64,000 nt of DNA, taken from contig CAJIZS010000001.1 of assembly GCA_905182075.1 (NCBI GenBank), forward strand, positions 953,603 through 1,017,602, written 5' to 3'. Positions 19,769-28,052 of this stretch are shown here, piece by piece. Position numbers and translations under genes: made by a program. Source of the stretch: an uncultured Methylophilaceae bacterium (lineage in GTDB: Bacteria > Pseudomonadota > Gammaproteobacteria > Burkholderiales > Methylophilaceae). The notes beneath the pieces are model-generated. The model had not been told where the DNA came from, ran no database searches, and saw only the letters and a list, made by a program, of their open reading frames with translations. The number at the start of each line of letters is the position of its first letter. Position 1 is the first letter of the stretch.

Positions 19769-20539
19769 ATGGCACTAGGCTGTAGTAAGCCGGATGCTGT
19801 CCAGCTTATTGATAAAGCTATAGAAGCTGAACATAGAACGCCTTCTTATACTCAGCGTGATAAATATCGCCACCCAAAAGAAACGTTACTCTTTTTTGGC
19901 CTGAATCCAGAACAGTCTATTGTTGAAATTACTCCAGGTTATGGTTGGTACGCAGAGATTTTAGCACCCCTGATGCGTAATAAAGGGCAGTACTTCTATA
20001 CCTCCCTAAAGTTGCATGAAAAAATAAACCCTTACTTTGTTAAATTAGAAAGAGCATTTAAAGGAAAAATGGAAAAAAATCCTGATATTTACGATCAACT
20101 TCGTTGGGTTCATTTTGATCCAAAACAACCTGAGTTTGCTCCGAATGGTCCTGTTGATATGGTTCTTACATTTAGAAACGTCCATAATTGGGCGAAAGCG
20201 GGATCAGCTGAAGCGATGTTTACTGGTTTTGCAAAGGCACTTAAGCCAGGTGGAATTCTTGGTCTTGTAGAACATAGAGCAAAGGCAGGAACGCCATTAG
20301 AAAAGCAGATTAAAAGTGGCTATATGACTGAGGATTATGTTGTTCAGATGGCTAAAGATGCTGGTTTTAGGCTTGATGCTAAATCTGAAATCAATGCAAA
20401 TCCGAAGGATACTGCTGATCATCCAAAGGGTGTTTGGAATTTGTTACCTGGCTTAAGAGGTGTGGAAGATGATGATAAAGCAAATATTATATCAATTGGA
20501 GAATCGGATCGAATGACCTTAAGATTTATTAAGGAATAA
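19769..20539 (+). CDS. Predicted lipoprotein methyltransferase (COG4798-like)
   Basis: 256 residues from ATG 19769, but the lipobox Cys of MALGCSKPDA lies only five residues in. Upstream codons in frame (NNKFYKHFFVLFFLT) would complete a lipoprotein signal peptide, though no usual start codon is present there, so the true start is about 15-18 codons earlier with a base error. Core: IVEITPGYGWYAEILAPLM (SAM motif I), DMVLTFRNVHNWA, ALKPGGILGLVEHRA. Exported class I methyltransferase-like proteins of this group have no settled role. The stop is followed at once by copy C. Confidence 0.8.
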   Translation: MALGCSKPDAVQLIDKAIEAEHRTPSYTQRDKYRHPKETLLFFGLNPEQSIVEITPGYGWYAEILAPLMRNKGQYFYTSLKLHEKINPYFVKLERAFKGKMEKNPDIYDQLRWVHFDPKQPEFAPNGPVDMVLTFRNVHNWAKAGSAEAMFTGFAKALKPGGILGLVEHRAKAGTPLEKQIKSGYMTEDYVVQMAKDAGFRLDAKSEINANPKDTADHPKGVWNLLPGLRGVEDDDKANIISIGESDRMTLRFIKE

Positions 20540-20540
20540 T

Positions 20541-20589
20541 AATCGGACCGTCTAGGACCTATTTGGACTGTAAATTGGTGGATGTAAGC
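20541..20589 (+). repeat. att-like copy C (full left arm plus core)
   Basis: 49 bp differing at two positions from 31107-31155, which leads into tRNA-Ala: GGAC at 20545, 20555 and 20565 (exact 10-bp steps), then taaattggtggatgtaagc. Right flank (tccattttacttc) is unlike the tRNA. It starts two bases after the lipoprotein methyltransferase stop. Confidence 0.85.
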
Positions 20590-20626
20590 TCCATTTTACT
20601 TCTTCTTTAAAGCCTATACTTAAAGC

Positions 20627-21154
20627 CTACTTATGCAATGCATAATATTCGGTGGCTAATACTAATAAGTAAAAACAGCCTCCATAAGTAATCAAATCAA
20701 GAATAAGATTTAAAGTTTTGGCTAATATTGGAATAGGATGAGGGTAGGGACCAATTTCTTTTTCCCATCTTCTAATTTTTGATTGTAGTTCTTTGCTAGA
20801 GGTTGTGCTTCGCATCTGCCCCTCCAAACCAACAGATAAAGCTATTTTTCTAAATTCTTTACCATGCATGCGAATATCATCTCCATAAATATGGTATTGA
20901 ATAGCATGACACATTTCATGAATGAGTACTCCTGTTGCCTCTAAACCATTGTCAATATTTTCATCAACTTCAATTTCATGTAAGCCTGACTTATTTTGCT
21001 CATATGTTAATGGGTAATAAACCCCGGCAAACCTACCTGTATCGGCAACAGATACAATTATTTCTTTCTTAATTTCAGAAATATTAAATCCCTGCTCATC
21101 AAATAACGGTATAGCTTTCCTTATCATTAACTTTAGATATAAATTCTTAGTCAT
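20627..21154 (-). CDS. SprT-like zinc metalloprotease with C-terminal membrane helix
   Basis: Intact, 175 residues. Zinc motif HEMCHAIQYHIYGDD with a further MHGKEFRKIA (third ligand His) as in SprT/SprT-like proteins. YYPLTYEQNKSGLHEIEVDE precedes it in the usual strand position. The last ~30 residues (LNLILDLITYGGCFYLLVLA) form a membrane helix, which ordinary SprT lacks. It lies 5 bp downstream of the sortase gene, so it may be a processing partner of the sortase system; this is inference. Confidence 0.8.
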   Translation of the reverse strand: MTKNLYLKLMIRKAIPLFDEQGFNISEIKKEIIVSVADTGRFAGVYYPLTYEQNKSGLHEIEVDENIDNGLEATGVLIHEMCHAIQYHIYGDDIRMHGKEFRKIALSVGLEGQMRSTTSSKELQSKIRRWEKEIGPYPHPIPILAKTLNLILDLITYGGCFYLLVLATEYYALHK

Positions 21155-21159
21155 TGATT

Positions 21160-21725
21160 TTAATACAAAAAATTATCATAATTTTTTATTGAAAGATTTT
21201 CTGCCGTTACGACGTAACGAAGTGAGCCACCTGCAGTAAGGGTATCAAATGGGTAGCAGGTAACTAACTTTAACTCAGCCTGAGTATCACTTATATCAAT
21301 ACCTTGCTTTGAAGCATCAATGATCTCAATGTCACTCACCTTAAATATGAGTTGGTTTTGATCTAGGGTGGTGGTAGTAAGTACTTTCTCCAATTTTAAT
21401 ATTTTGTAGAAAATTAAAATGGGTGTCGCGGTGTGCAGAGACAAGCCAAGTAGAAGAGTATCTGTTTGGGGGTGTTTGGTGACTCAAGCCTGGACCGAAA
21501 GCTAATACGTTTCCTGTATCTCCTGCTAATACTATTAAGTCTTGTTTATGTTTAACTGATTCAAGACGCATAACTGGATACATATCGGCCCAACTCCAAG
21601 GTTTGACAGTTTGACCTAGCTGCATAGATTCATGCCAAGCATGGCGAATTAAATACTGACTTAATTCAGCTTTTAGGGGTGTATAGGCTCCATAAGAAAA
21701 AGTTATTATGCCAGCAATTCGACTT
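21160..21725 (-). CDS. Marine proteobacterial class sortase, frame broken
   Basis: About 188 residues. An N-terminal hydrophobic stretch (GIITFSYGAYTPLKAELSQY) then HAWHESMQLGQTVKPWSWAD, DLIVLAGDTGNVLAFGPGLS, catalytic His in WLVSAHRDTHFNFLQNIKIG, and after a break at about 21390 catalytic Cys and Arg in LVTCYPFDTLTAGGSLRYVV. This matches the single-target marine sortase group (TIGR03784) by my recollection of the family. The start codon is not visible; an in-frame TAA sits near 21735. It lies immediately downstream of its presumed substrate. Confidence 0.8.
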
Positions 21726-23849
21726 TAATAATATAAAATTTTTATACGAAGCAATTAAAAAAACTAAAAGTATTACCAATAAACCAATGAGCATCAAAAG
21801 AGAAGCATTCGTTCCTGTTTGAGCTAGATGCATCACTTTTTTTGGAGTGAACATTGAGAGATCACTCTTCTTAGTCACTGCTTTAGTGGCCAAGTGCTCT
21901 AATCCAGGTCTTGATGGGGTCACATCAATTGCTACTAATGAAGTAAATTTAGAGACCAGATGATGCTCAATCGCTAGTTTAGTAATTTCAATGCGTCCAA
22001 GCTCTTTTTCTACATCATCCCATAATGATTGGTAATGATCTGTAAGCTTCTCTATCTTTCGACGACCCCATAACACACTGATTCCTGTCGCCGGACTAGC
22101 TTCGGAAACATTAATTTTCTTTTTAAAAAGACCGTTTGAGGTCTTACCGGTTATTTCTAACGAAGCTGGTAATTTATTTAACTTAAATACAGCAGTGATA
22201 GTTTCACCTCTATATAAATCCGGAATCACATCGTTAGCCTGTTCCGCATTGATGTATGACGGTAATGTCACCTTGATATCAGTCAGTGCTGGTGATTCAA
22301 GCTTAGCAAAGAGAGATGTCATTTTTTCTGCTACTTCACTGACTTTGCCAATATAGGTAAAAGCCCCTTTACCGTAATCGGCTAATTTGGTCATCAAATA
22401 TGTATTTGGAGCTGATCCGATTCCAATTGTAAATAAGCGGTCTTGCTTAATATATTGACGCACTGTGTCGATGATTTCATGTTCGTTGGCGACTTGGCCG
22501 TCAGTAAGAAAGATGATTTGTCGGAGATAGTCTGCCGCATTTTCTTTTCTTGAAGTAAATGCATACTTGATTGCCTCCAGAGGCTCTGTTCCTCCATCTG
22601 CCGATAAAGCCAGAGTAAATGAAGTCGCTCTACTTTTGTTTGCAAGGATGGCAGGCATGGCGGCTTTAAAGAGGGGGCTAAATTGATCATCAAAGTCGAT
22701 CACGTTAAACCGATCAGTCCTTTTGAGTCGATTAATCGCCTGAATCAAAGCTTTTTTTGCTTGTTTCATTGATTTTCCACTCATGGATCCAGAAGAATCA
22801 ATGATAATGATTACCTCTCGTGGTATTTGGTTGGGTTCAAATGTTTTTTCTTTTGAAGGGGTGGCCATTACCATCAAGTAATGATCACCGTCTTTTTTTT
22901 GGGTAAAGATAGCGAGTTCTGTTTGAGACGTAGTTTCCGGTGCCCAGACCAACTCAAAATCATGTTCTGCTTCTGTAGTCTGGGAGAGGCTAATATGTTT
23001 GGTATGTTGATTAACGTCTACTGTATTAATCAAATGATGGCTTGATTTAATGCTTGCTGGATTAAATCCTGCCTTTAAATGAATATCGATGCTTACTGGC
23101 CTAGCAACGTCAGGGTCACTTGGCGGGGTCACCTCAGAGGCATCAGTTACCCTATGGGTATTAGGTGACAAACCTAAAGCATTATGTGGTGTGCTAACTT
23201 CTGTTCCGGGCACATATCGATCTTTTACCACCATTGGAAAGCGTATTGAGAATTGATCATTGTCTATTAGAACTATTTGTTGGTACTCAATTGCAATTGT
23301 AATACTTTCCCCAGGAGGAATATTGGCAACACTTGCGGTGAATATATTAGGGCGTTGTTGTTCAATTAAGGCAGCTTTTTTACCTTCTTTTTTAGCGGCT
23401 TGATATATTTTACGTGCCTCTATCTTCTCTTTGATGAGCCCCTCTATGATTTGATTACCTATATGCATGGTCAGGTGGTCAACCGCAGAGTCTTCGGGTA
23501 AGGGAAAGACATAAACGCCTTCTACCCATTCATTCGATGGATTAGTGAAGGTTTGTTCTACTCGAACACGATTTACTGTACCTGTAATATCCATCTGGAC
23601 TTTAGTGTCTAAAGCAATCTGTGTTATTCGAGAAGAATCTGAGAGGCGATAGATGATAGATCCGGAGTCGACATAATTAATAGGATTCACCTTGTCGGGG
23701 CTATTGATTTGATGGGTAGCGGTACTTGGTGTATTGATAAAAGAAATTTTGGTATAGCCATTTGTCACATATAAAGATAGAGTCAATAAAACGGTTAGCC
23801 CAATAATTGATACTCTAATTTTACTTAATAAAGATTTCTGCATCTTCAT
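21666..23849 (-). CDS. Marine sortase target protein (VIT + von Willebrand A domains)
   Basis: About 715-727 residues. Signal peptide (RVSIIGLTVLLTLSLYVT), a VIT domain (GVYVFPLPEDSAVDHLTMHI, EARKIYQAAKKEGKKAALIE, FTASVANIPPGESI), then a vWA domain with metal site DSSGSMSGKSM and a later FLTDGQ. The C-terminus has a sorting-signal-like AQTGTN, a membrane helix (LLMLIGLLVILLVFLIA) and basic tail. The last ~15 codons overlap the sortase gene; the true stop is probably near 21735. Predicted to be displayed on the surface by the adjacent sortase. Upstream, gactag/ctagtc (23865-23884) is a weak inverted repeat. Confidence 0.85.
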   Translation of the reverse strand: MKMQKSLLSKIRVSIIGLTVLLTLSLYVTNGYTKISFINTPSTATHQINSPDKVNPINYVDSGSIIYRLSDSSRITQIALDTKVQMDITGTVNRVRVEQTFTNPSNEWVEGVYVFPLPEDSAVDHLTMHIGNQIIEGLIKEKIEARKIYQAAKKEGKKAALIEQQRPNIFTASVANIPPGESITIAIEYQQIVLIDNDQFSIRFPMVVKDRYVPGTEVSTPHNALGLSPNTHRVTDASEVTPPSDPDVARPVSIDIHLKAGFNPASIKSSHHLINTVDVNQHTKHISLSQTTEAEHDFELVWAPETTSQTELAIFTQKKDGDHYLMVMATPSKEKTFEPNQIPREVIIIIDSSGSMSGKSMKQAKKALIQAINRLKRTDRFNVIDFDDQFSPLFKAAMPAILANKSRATSFTLALSADGGTEPLEAIKYAFTSRKENAADYLRQIIFLTDGQVANEHEIIDTVRQYIKQDRLFTIGIGSAPNTYLMTKLADYGKGAFTYIGKVSEVAEKMTSLFAKLESPALTDIKVTLPSYINAEQANDVIPDLYRGETITAVFKLNKLPASLEITGKTSNGLFKKKINVSEASPATGISVLWGRRKIEKLTDHYQSLWDDVEKELGRIEITKLAIEHHLVSKFTSLVAIDVTPSRPGLEHLATKAVTKKSDLSMFTPKKVMHLAQTGTNASLLMLIGLLVILLVFLIASYKNFILLKSNCWHNNFFLWSLYTPKS

Positions 23850-23964
23850 CCCCTTAGATTTGGTGACTAGATTTCGGACTAGTCAGACGGAGGAAGTCAC
23901 AACAGGAGAGTTAATTAACTTTCCTCATAAGGGTAGACGCGTGAAGTAAAATTTAGTCAGGGTT

Positions 23965-24006
23965 CATTTATTTGCCCATATAATTGTCTGGGGGTAAACT
24001 GGTCTT
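23965..24006 (+). repeat. Repeated leader cassette, copy 1
   Basis: catttatttgcccatataat, then tgtctgggggtaaactggtc tt directly before an ATG. The block recurs at 25436-25473 and 26051-26088, each time ending exactly at the ATG of a MKKL-type start. No clear -10 box is seen; the GGGGG run could act in ribosome binding or be a protein site. Confidence 0.8.
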
Positions 24007-24373
24007 ATGAAAAAACTACTCCTACTCTTATTCTTAATACCTAATCTGGTGATGGCCGATGGGTACCAATCATGCAAGCGACTTGAGAAAAGCGAGAAAA
24101 GATACCTTCCAGATGTTGTTGATAGAATTTTAACCATTGAATCATTTAAATGCTCCAAAAAAAATAATCGTGTTATCGGAACATATACCCACCTTGTAGA
24201 CCCTTCAATTTATGATTCACAAAAGATAAAAAATATCTTTTGATAAAGTCTTAAATACCGTATGTAAATATTCAAAAAATAATATAAGAAAATTTGACCT
24301 TAAATATAGTTACTATTCAAAACAAGGGGATTATATTGGAAGCAATTCGTACAGATTTAGTGACTGTAATTAA
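24007..24373 (+). CDS. Small secreted protein with the repeated signal peptide, one frame break
   Basis: About 122 residues. Signal peptide MKKLLLLLFLIPNLVMA cleaves before DGYQSCKRLEKSEKRY; the body has three or four Cys (SCK, FKCSKK, VCKYS, SDCN), consistent with disulfides in the periplasm. The frame breaks at about 24235 and continues as FDKVLNTVCKYSKNNIRKFD to the stop at 24373. I recognise no domain. It follows leader cassette copy 1, and its stop directly precedes another copy of the same signal peptide. Confidence 0.6.
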
Positions 24374-24502
24374 ATGAAAAAACTACTCCTACTCTTATTG
24401 TTAATACCTAATCTGGTGATGGCGGCCTTAAAAAAAACTACCCGAAGGTGGCTTTTTGTTAACGTTAACCTAATTAACTACACTGATAAACCACAAATGT
24501 AG
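24374..24502 (+). pseudogene. Orphan signal peptide (second copy) without its mature protein
   Basis: Codons for MKKLLLLLLLIPNLVMA repeat the 24007 start almost base for base, but after residue 18 the frame runs straight into a terminator hairpin and then antisense into the next gene. The leader cassette is missing; the copy is joined right after the previous stop codon. It looks like the residue of a deletion between two signal-peptide genes. Confidence 0.7.
24430..24457. terminator. Bidirectional rho-independent terminator
   Basis: Eight A residues, stem ctacc / ggtgg with loop cgaa, then five T residues. It serves the convergent plus-strand small gene and the minus-strand DUF4156 lipoprotein. 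Confidence 0.75.
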
Positions 24503-24818
24503 CAGATTGCGTGCCACGACCTTTTTCTGGATTGTCTATCATCACGATAGTATTTCCACCTTGTTCAACGGCTGCATTTTTAGAAAGCTGTAGCAAATCC
24601 TTTTCAATGTACGCATAAATTCTTTCTGCATAACCAGTAATTCTTACGGTATTTTTCCCTTTGATAGTGCATGTTGATATATCGCTTTCATTTACCACCC
24701 TGACATTTTGAGAATTTTCCTTAACGTCTACAAATAGTGGCCCACAACCGTTCATTAAGCCTAATAAAGTAATTGCGAAGAAAGCTAAAAGTATTTTTTT
24801 TAAAGTCTTCATTGTCAT
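24474..24818 (-). CDS. DUF4156-type lipoprotein
   Basis: Intact, 114 residues. Lipoprotein signal ILLAFFAITLLGLMNGC with the acylated Cys at 25 followed by GP. The mature part has VKENSQNVRVVN, DISTCTIKG and NAAVEQGGNTIVMIDN, ending FVVYQCS; the paired Cys and the GGNTIV...YQC pattern match small DUF4156 outer-membrane lipoproteins of unknown function. A ribosome site (aggagatt) precedes the ATG. Confidence 0.75.
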   Translation of the reverse strand: MTMKTLKKILLAFFAITLLGLMNGCGPLFVDVKENSQNVRVVNESDISTCTIKGKNTVRITGYAERIYAYIEKDLLQLSKNAAVEQGGNTIVMIDNPEKGRGTQSATFVVYQCS

Positions 24819-24881
24819 AATCTCCTTATTATTTGATTGTCTTAAATAAAATATTAAAATTTTAAAAAGCCTATAAAATCT

Positions 24882-25325
24882 CTAATTACCTTTATTTCTA
24901 CTTTGAACCCCTCCCCAAACTTGTACTCTCATTTTCTTATGATCTTCTCGACTACCCGGAAGTCCTTCATCTATTTTAGGAGAAGATTTCAAAGCTGCCT
25001 TTTCTCCACAGTCAAGACAAGTGTGATAACCAGCTTGTTTTCTTTTAATATTAAAGTGTTTTCCGCACGAACATATTGCATCATTTTTATTTTTTTCTTC
25101 CCTTGCTTCACTTACGTATTCCTTTAAGTAATTAAAGGTAGTGAGTATATTGTTTAAAGTTTTCTTGTCGGGCCGCCAATTATCTTTAACATAATAATCT
25201 CGGAATAATATTTTAATACTCCGTTGCCTTTGATTAACAAAATCCATATTCGTAGATATCTTAAGAGAATAAAGTTCTTCTATTAAGGAATTTATTGTAG
25301 CTAATTTTTCAGAATCTATAGTCAT
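24882..25325 (-). CDS. Hypothetical zinc-ribbon protein
   Basis: Intact, 147 residues, no signal peptide. Residues 1-80 are helical and charged; residues 90-112 form a four-Cys zinc ribbon (ICSCGKHFNIKRKQAGYHTC LDCG), and the tail REDHKKMRVQVWGGVQSRNK is basic. The KR-x3-GY-x2-CLxCG form occurs in small phage and island proteins, as far as I recall. Nucleic-acid binding is plausible; function unknown. Confidence 0.6.
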   Translation of the reverse strand: MTIDSEKLATINSLIEELYSLKISTNMDFVNQRQRSIKILFRDYYVKDNWRPDKKTLNNILTTFNYLKEYVSEAREEKNKNDAICSCGKHFNIKRKQAGYHTCLDCGEKAALKSSPKIDEGLPGSREDHKKMRVQVWGGVQSRNKGN

Positions 25326-25435
25326 AATATCTAAAAACCCTAATTACCACTTTTTTATAATATATTAAATAAAGGCTTCGAAGAACGTTATTTCAATATA
25401 TCTGCAGACAAATTTTAAACTCCCCCTCAACAACT

Positions 25436-25500
25436 CATTTGCCCACTTAATTGTCGGGGGGTAAACTGGTCTTATGAAAAAACTACTCCTACTCTTATTT
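25436..25500 (+). repeat. Repeated leader cassette, copy 2, with truncated signal peptide
   Basis: catttgcccacttaattgtc ggggggtaaactggtctt then ATG (25474) and codons for MKKLLLLLF, identical to copy 1 apart from small changes, after which the reading frame diverges and ends at 25527. The next gene's ATG (25523) overlaps this end, so the leader may now drive that gene. Confidence 0.75.
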
Positions 25501-25522
25501 CCAATATCTAAATATAAATTCT

Positions 25523-25789
25523 ATGGATAAAAATAATTTAGACACAAAGGTTAACTCTGAACTGTTAAATTACATCCACGCAGAGGAGAGAGAGGAAAGA
25601 GATAAGCACTTTAGTAATTACAAAGAGCTAATTGCAAAAAGAATATGCCTTGCTAATAAGGAGGAAGAAAGCATAAATCATCCTGTGCTTCATTTTTTAA
25701 AAAAGATACGGTCTATTTTGCTATTTCCATTGTTATATCCAATAATAATCCTAGACAATTTGTTGAGGTTTTTAAAAATCATTAAATGA
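25523..25789 (+). CDS. Hypothetical small membrane-anchored protein
   Basis: 88 residues: a charged helical N-terminal half (LLNYIHAEEREERDKHFSNY) and a single C-terminal membrane segment (SILLFPLLYPIIILDNLLRF). No recognised domain. It starts inside the truncated signal-peptide frame of leader copy 2. Its stop overlaps a further fragment of the repeat (aaatgaaaaaactcc), which leads directly into the block bordering att-like copy D. Confidence 0.5.
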   Translation: MDKNNLDTKVNSELLNYIHAEEREERDKHFSNYKELIAKRICLANKEEESINHPVLHFLKKIRSILLFPLLYPIIILDNLLRFLKIIK

Positions 25790-25801
25790 AAAAACTCCGA
25801 A

Positions 25802-25887
25802 AGTATTGCAATGGAACTACTTGATTTTTCTAGGAAGATTGGACTGCCTAGGACAGTATAAAACAGTAAATTAGTGGAGGTAAGCTC
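25802..25887 (+). repeat. att-like copy D (extended left block, GGAC arm, core)
   Basis: agtattgcaatgg...acttgattt...ctagg (also at 9951-9983) leads into GGAC at 25841 and 25851 (10-bp step), then agtataaaacagtaaatt and a core with one change (agtggaggtaagc). 25855-25885 matches copy E at 30 of 31 positions. Confidence 0.8.
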
Positions 25888-25944
25888 CACTGTACTAATT
25901 GTTATAAGCCTTTATTTATTTGATAGTTAGGGTAGTGCTTTCAT

Positions 25945-26046
25945 AATTACCCCCTAAATTACCCCCTAAAGCTCTAGAAAAATACACTTTTTAGTAGCTT
26001 TTTAATTGTATATCCAATTCAATTCCAATAGTAAATTACCCCCTAA
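25945..26046 (+). repeat. Three copies of AATTACCCCCTAA
   Basis: The 13-mer occurs at 25945, 25957 and 26034, the first two partly abutting. Together with the nearby leader cassette, which carries GGGGGTAA on the plus strand, this makes four ACCCCC/GGGGGT sites within 150 bp between copy D and the next genes. No ORF covers the region. Confidence 0.75.
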
Positions 26047-26050
26047 TATT

Positions 26051-26088
26051 CATTTGCCCACTTAATTGTCTGGGGGTAAACTGGTCTT
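26051..26088 (+). repeat. Repeated leader cassette, copy 3
   Basis: catttgcccacttaattgtc tgggggtaaactggtctt immediately before ATG 26089; matches copies 1 and 2 over its whole length. After ATGAAAAAACTA the sequence diverges, so here the leader serves a different small protein. Confidence 0.8.
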
Positions 26089-26250
26089 ATGAAAAAACTA
26101 ATTAAATGGATTCTTATAGTTGCAGTAATCTTATTGCTCTTATTTCTTTTGTTAAGTTGGTTTACTGCTGAAAGCCAATACAGGTGTGACAGGATTCAAT
26201 CAGTAGAATCTGTACCATTTCCATACAATTATCTTGGGTTATTTTGTTAA
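26089..26250 (+). CDS. 53-residue membrane or exported peptide behind leader copy 3
   Basis: MKKLIKWILIVAVILLLLFL and a further LLSW make one long membrane segment, followed by TAESQYRCDRIQSVESVPFP and an FC end. It may be a signal-anchored peptide with one exposed Cys pair. It shares only the leader and the first five codons with the other MKKL genes. No homolog recognised. Confidence 0.5.
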   Translation: MKKLIKWILIVAVILLLLFLLLSWFTAESQYRCDRIQSVESVPFPYNYLGLFC

Positions 26251-26327
26251 TAAAAACCTAACTTATGAAAAAACTTGAATAAATAAGTTATAGTCATAAT
26301 TATATTTGTAAATATTAGGTTTTTATC

Positions 26328-28047
26328 ATGACTGAAAACATTACAGATTTAAGAACTCAAAAACAGTCGATAGCAAAATTGTTACTTAGGATGGCATGGA
26401 CCATCGAAATTATGGCTGCAATACTGGGTTTATCAATTGGGATTGCTTTAACAGCAGAAAAAATGAGTATAGCTGATATAAGATTTTCACAATTAATTTA
26501 CATTTTCCTCCCATGGTTTGTTGTTGCAATAGTTGAGTTAGTAAAAATACCATTAGCTTCTGTATTGTATTTAACAGAAAGTTTTAAATGGCGAGTGATA
26601 TTAGGACTAGGTTTAATTGCTGCAACAATTATTACTTTTGAAACATTCTCTGTTGGATTTGAACTTAATCAAAATGTAAGAACATCAGAACTGACAGCTC
26701 TTCATTCAAAAATTGCTGAAAAAAAATCAATTATTAATTCTTATGAAGATAAAGATGGTAATTTACAGATCCGTGATTTAAATGCAGCAAATTTTACCAA
26801 TTGTATTATTGACGGGTCATTATCAACTGAAGTGAGTTTTCCGGAAGATGAAAACCTTACTAATCAAATGAATGTAATTAATAAAGAGTATTCAAAGAAA
26901 AATAGTGAAACTAATTTACTTGAATCCATAGAAAAGCGGTTATTGGCATTAAAAAAAGAAAGAGATGATGCTATTAATGTAGAAGAGAGATCAAGAACTG
27001 AAGAGCTAGAAAGTGCAAAAAGTGAGGGAGAAAATGTATATCAAATTCGACTAGGTCAAATATCAAGATTACAGAATGAAATGCAGGCAATAAGAGATGC
27101 AGCTCAAAAAGAGTATGATTCCTGTAACTTTTTAGGCTGTAGCAGAATTATGGTTGAGCGTGATAAAAAACTTGCGGCCAAAGATAAAAGAATTAACAAT
27201 TTACAAATGAAAACTACTGCTACAGGAAGGATAAGTCAAATATCAACCTCTACAAATCTAAAAATTACTGAGATTAGAGAAAATTATAAAAGTAGAATTG
27301 AAGAATTAAATGAAAGAATTGCTACACAATCTGCTCTAGCGGCAAGATCGATTGGTAAAAAAACACCTGAGGATGAAAGTCGTCTTAAAGAACTTCAAGC
27401 AGAACTAAAAAAATTAACTGCAGAAGAGAATCAGCAAAAAAATATTGCTACAGAAGATTTTAATGAAAGAATGGAAGAGAATGCATTAATAAGAACAACT
27501 GCTAAAGTTGCCTTGAAAGATAAAGTACAAGCAGAAAAAGATAAAGAGGTATTGTGTTCTGAATTTAATACCAAGGTTCTTGATAATCAAATTTATAGAA
27601 TAGCAATGCGGTTATCCTTTTCTGATAAAACACAACAGGCATGCGATTTAAATCAGGATCACGTTAATTTAGTAGCTGCAATATGGTTTGGGTCAATAGC
27701 CCTTATTGTTGCCTTACTTGGTACTTTATTGGCATTCGGTTCATTTTTGATGTCAAACCCACCAAGACCCTCAAATCCATCTAAATCTTTTGGGGGTCTT
27801 TTACGCGGAATTATATACGGCCTAAGAAAAAGGATGAAAAATCCTAAAATCATTAAAGAAGTAGTTGAAAAAGAAGTAAAAGTTGAAGTCGAAAGGATTA
27901 AAGAAGTAATAGTTCCTGAGGTTCGTTATGTAAAAGAAGAAGTAAAGGTAGAGGCACCAATAGAGGTGAAAAAAGAAGCCTGTGTATACAGATGATCCGA
28001 GCTTAGTAGAATGGACTAAAAACAAAAAAATAAAACCTAAAAAATAA
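26328..28047 (+). CDS. Large coiled-coil membrane protein of unknown function
   Basis: About 572 residues. Two or three membrane segments at residues 20-112 (IEIMAAILGLSIGIAL, LIYIFLPWFVVAIVEL, VILGLGLIAATIITFE), a long extracytoplasmic or cytoplasmic coiled coil (~130-420, rich in Glu/Lys/Arg), then a membrane pair near 445-470 (AAIWFGSIALIVALLGTLLA) and a cytoplasmic tail with repeated charged VEKEVKVEVERIKEV. The frame breaks at about 27975 and continues as PVYTDDPSLVEWTKNKKIKP. Lone Cys residues in CNFLGC suggest a metal or disulfide site. It is paired with the next gene (5 bp apart). The architecture recalls signal-transducing or motor-anchor proteins, but I recognise no family. Confidence 0.7.
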
Positions 28048-28052
28048 TTTTT

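Noticed and set aside
22394..22693. Minus-strand ORF inside the vWA gene
   Set aside because: Lies fully within the intact VIT/vWA reading frame in another phase.
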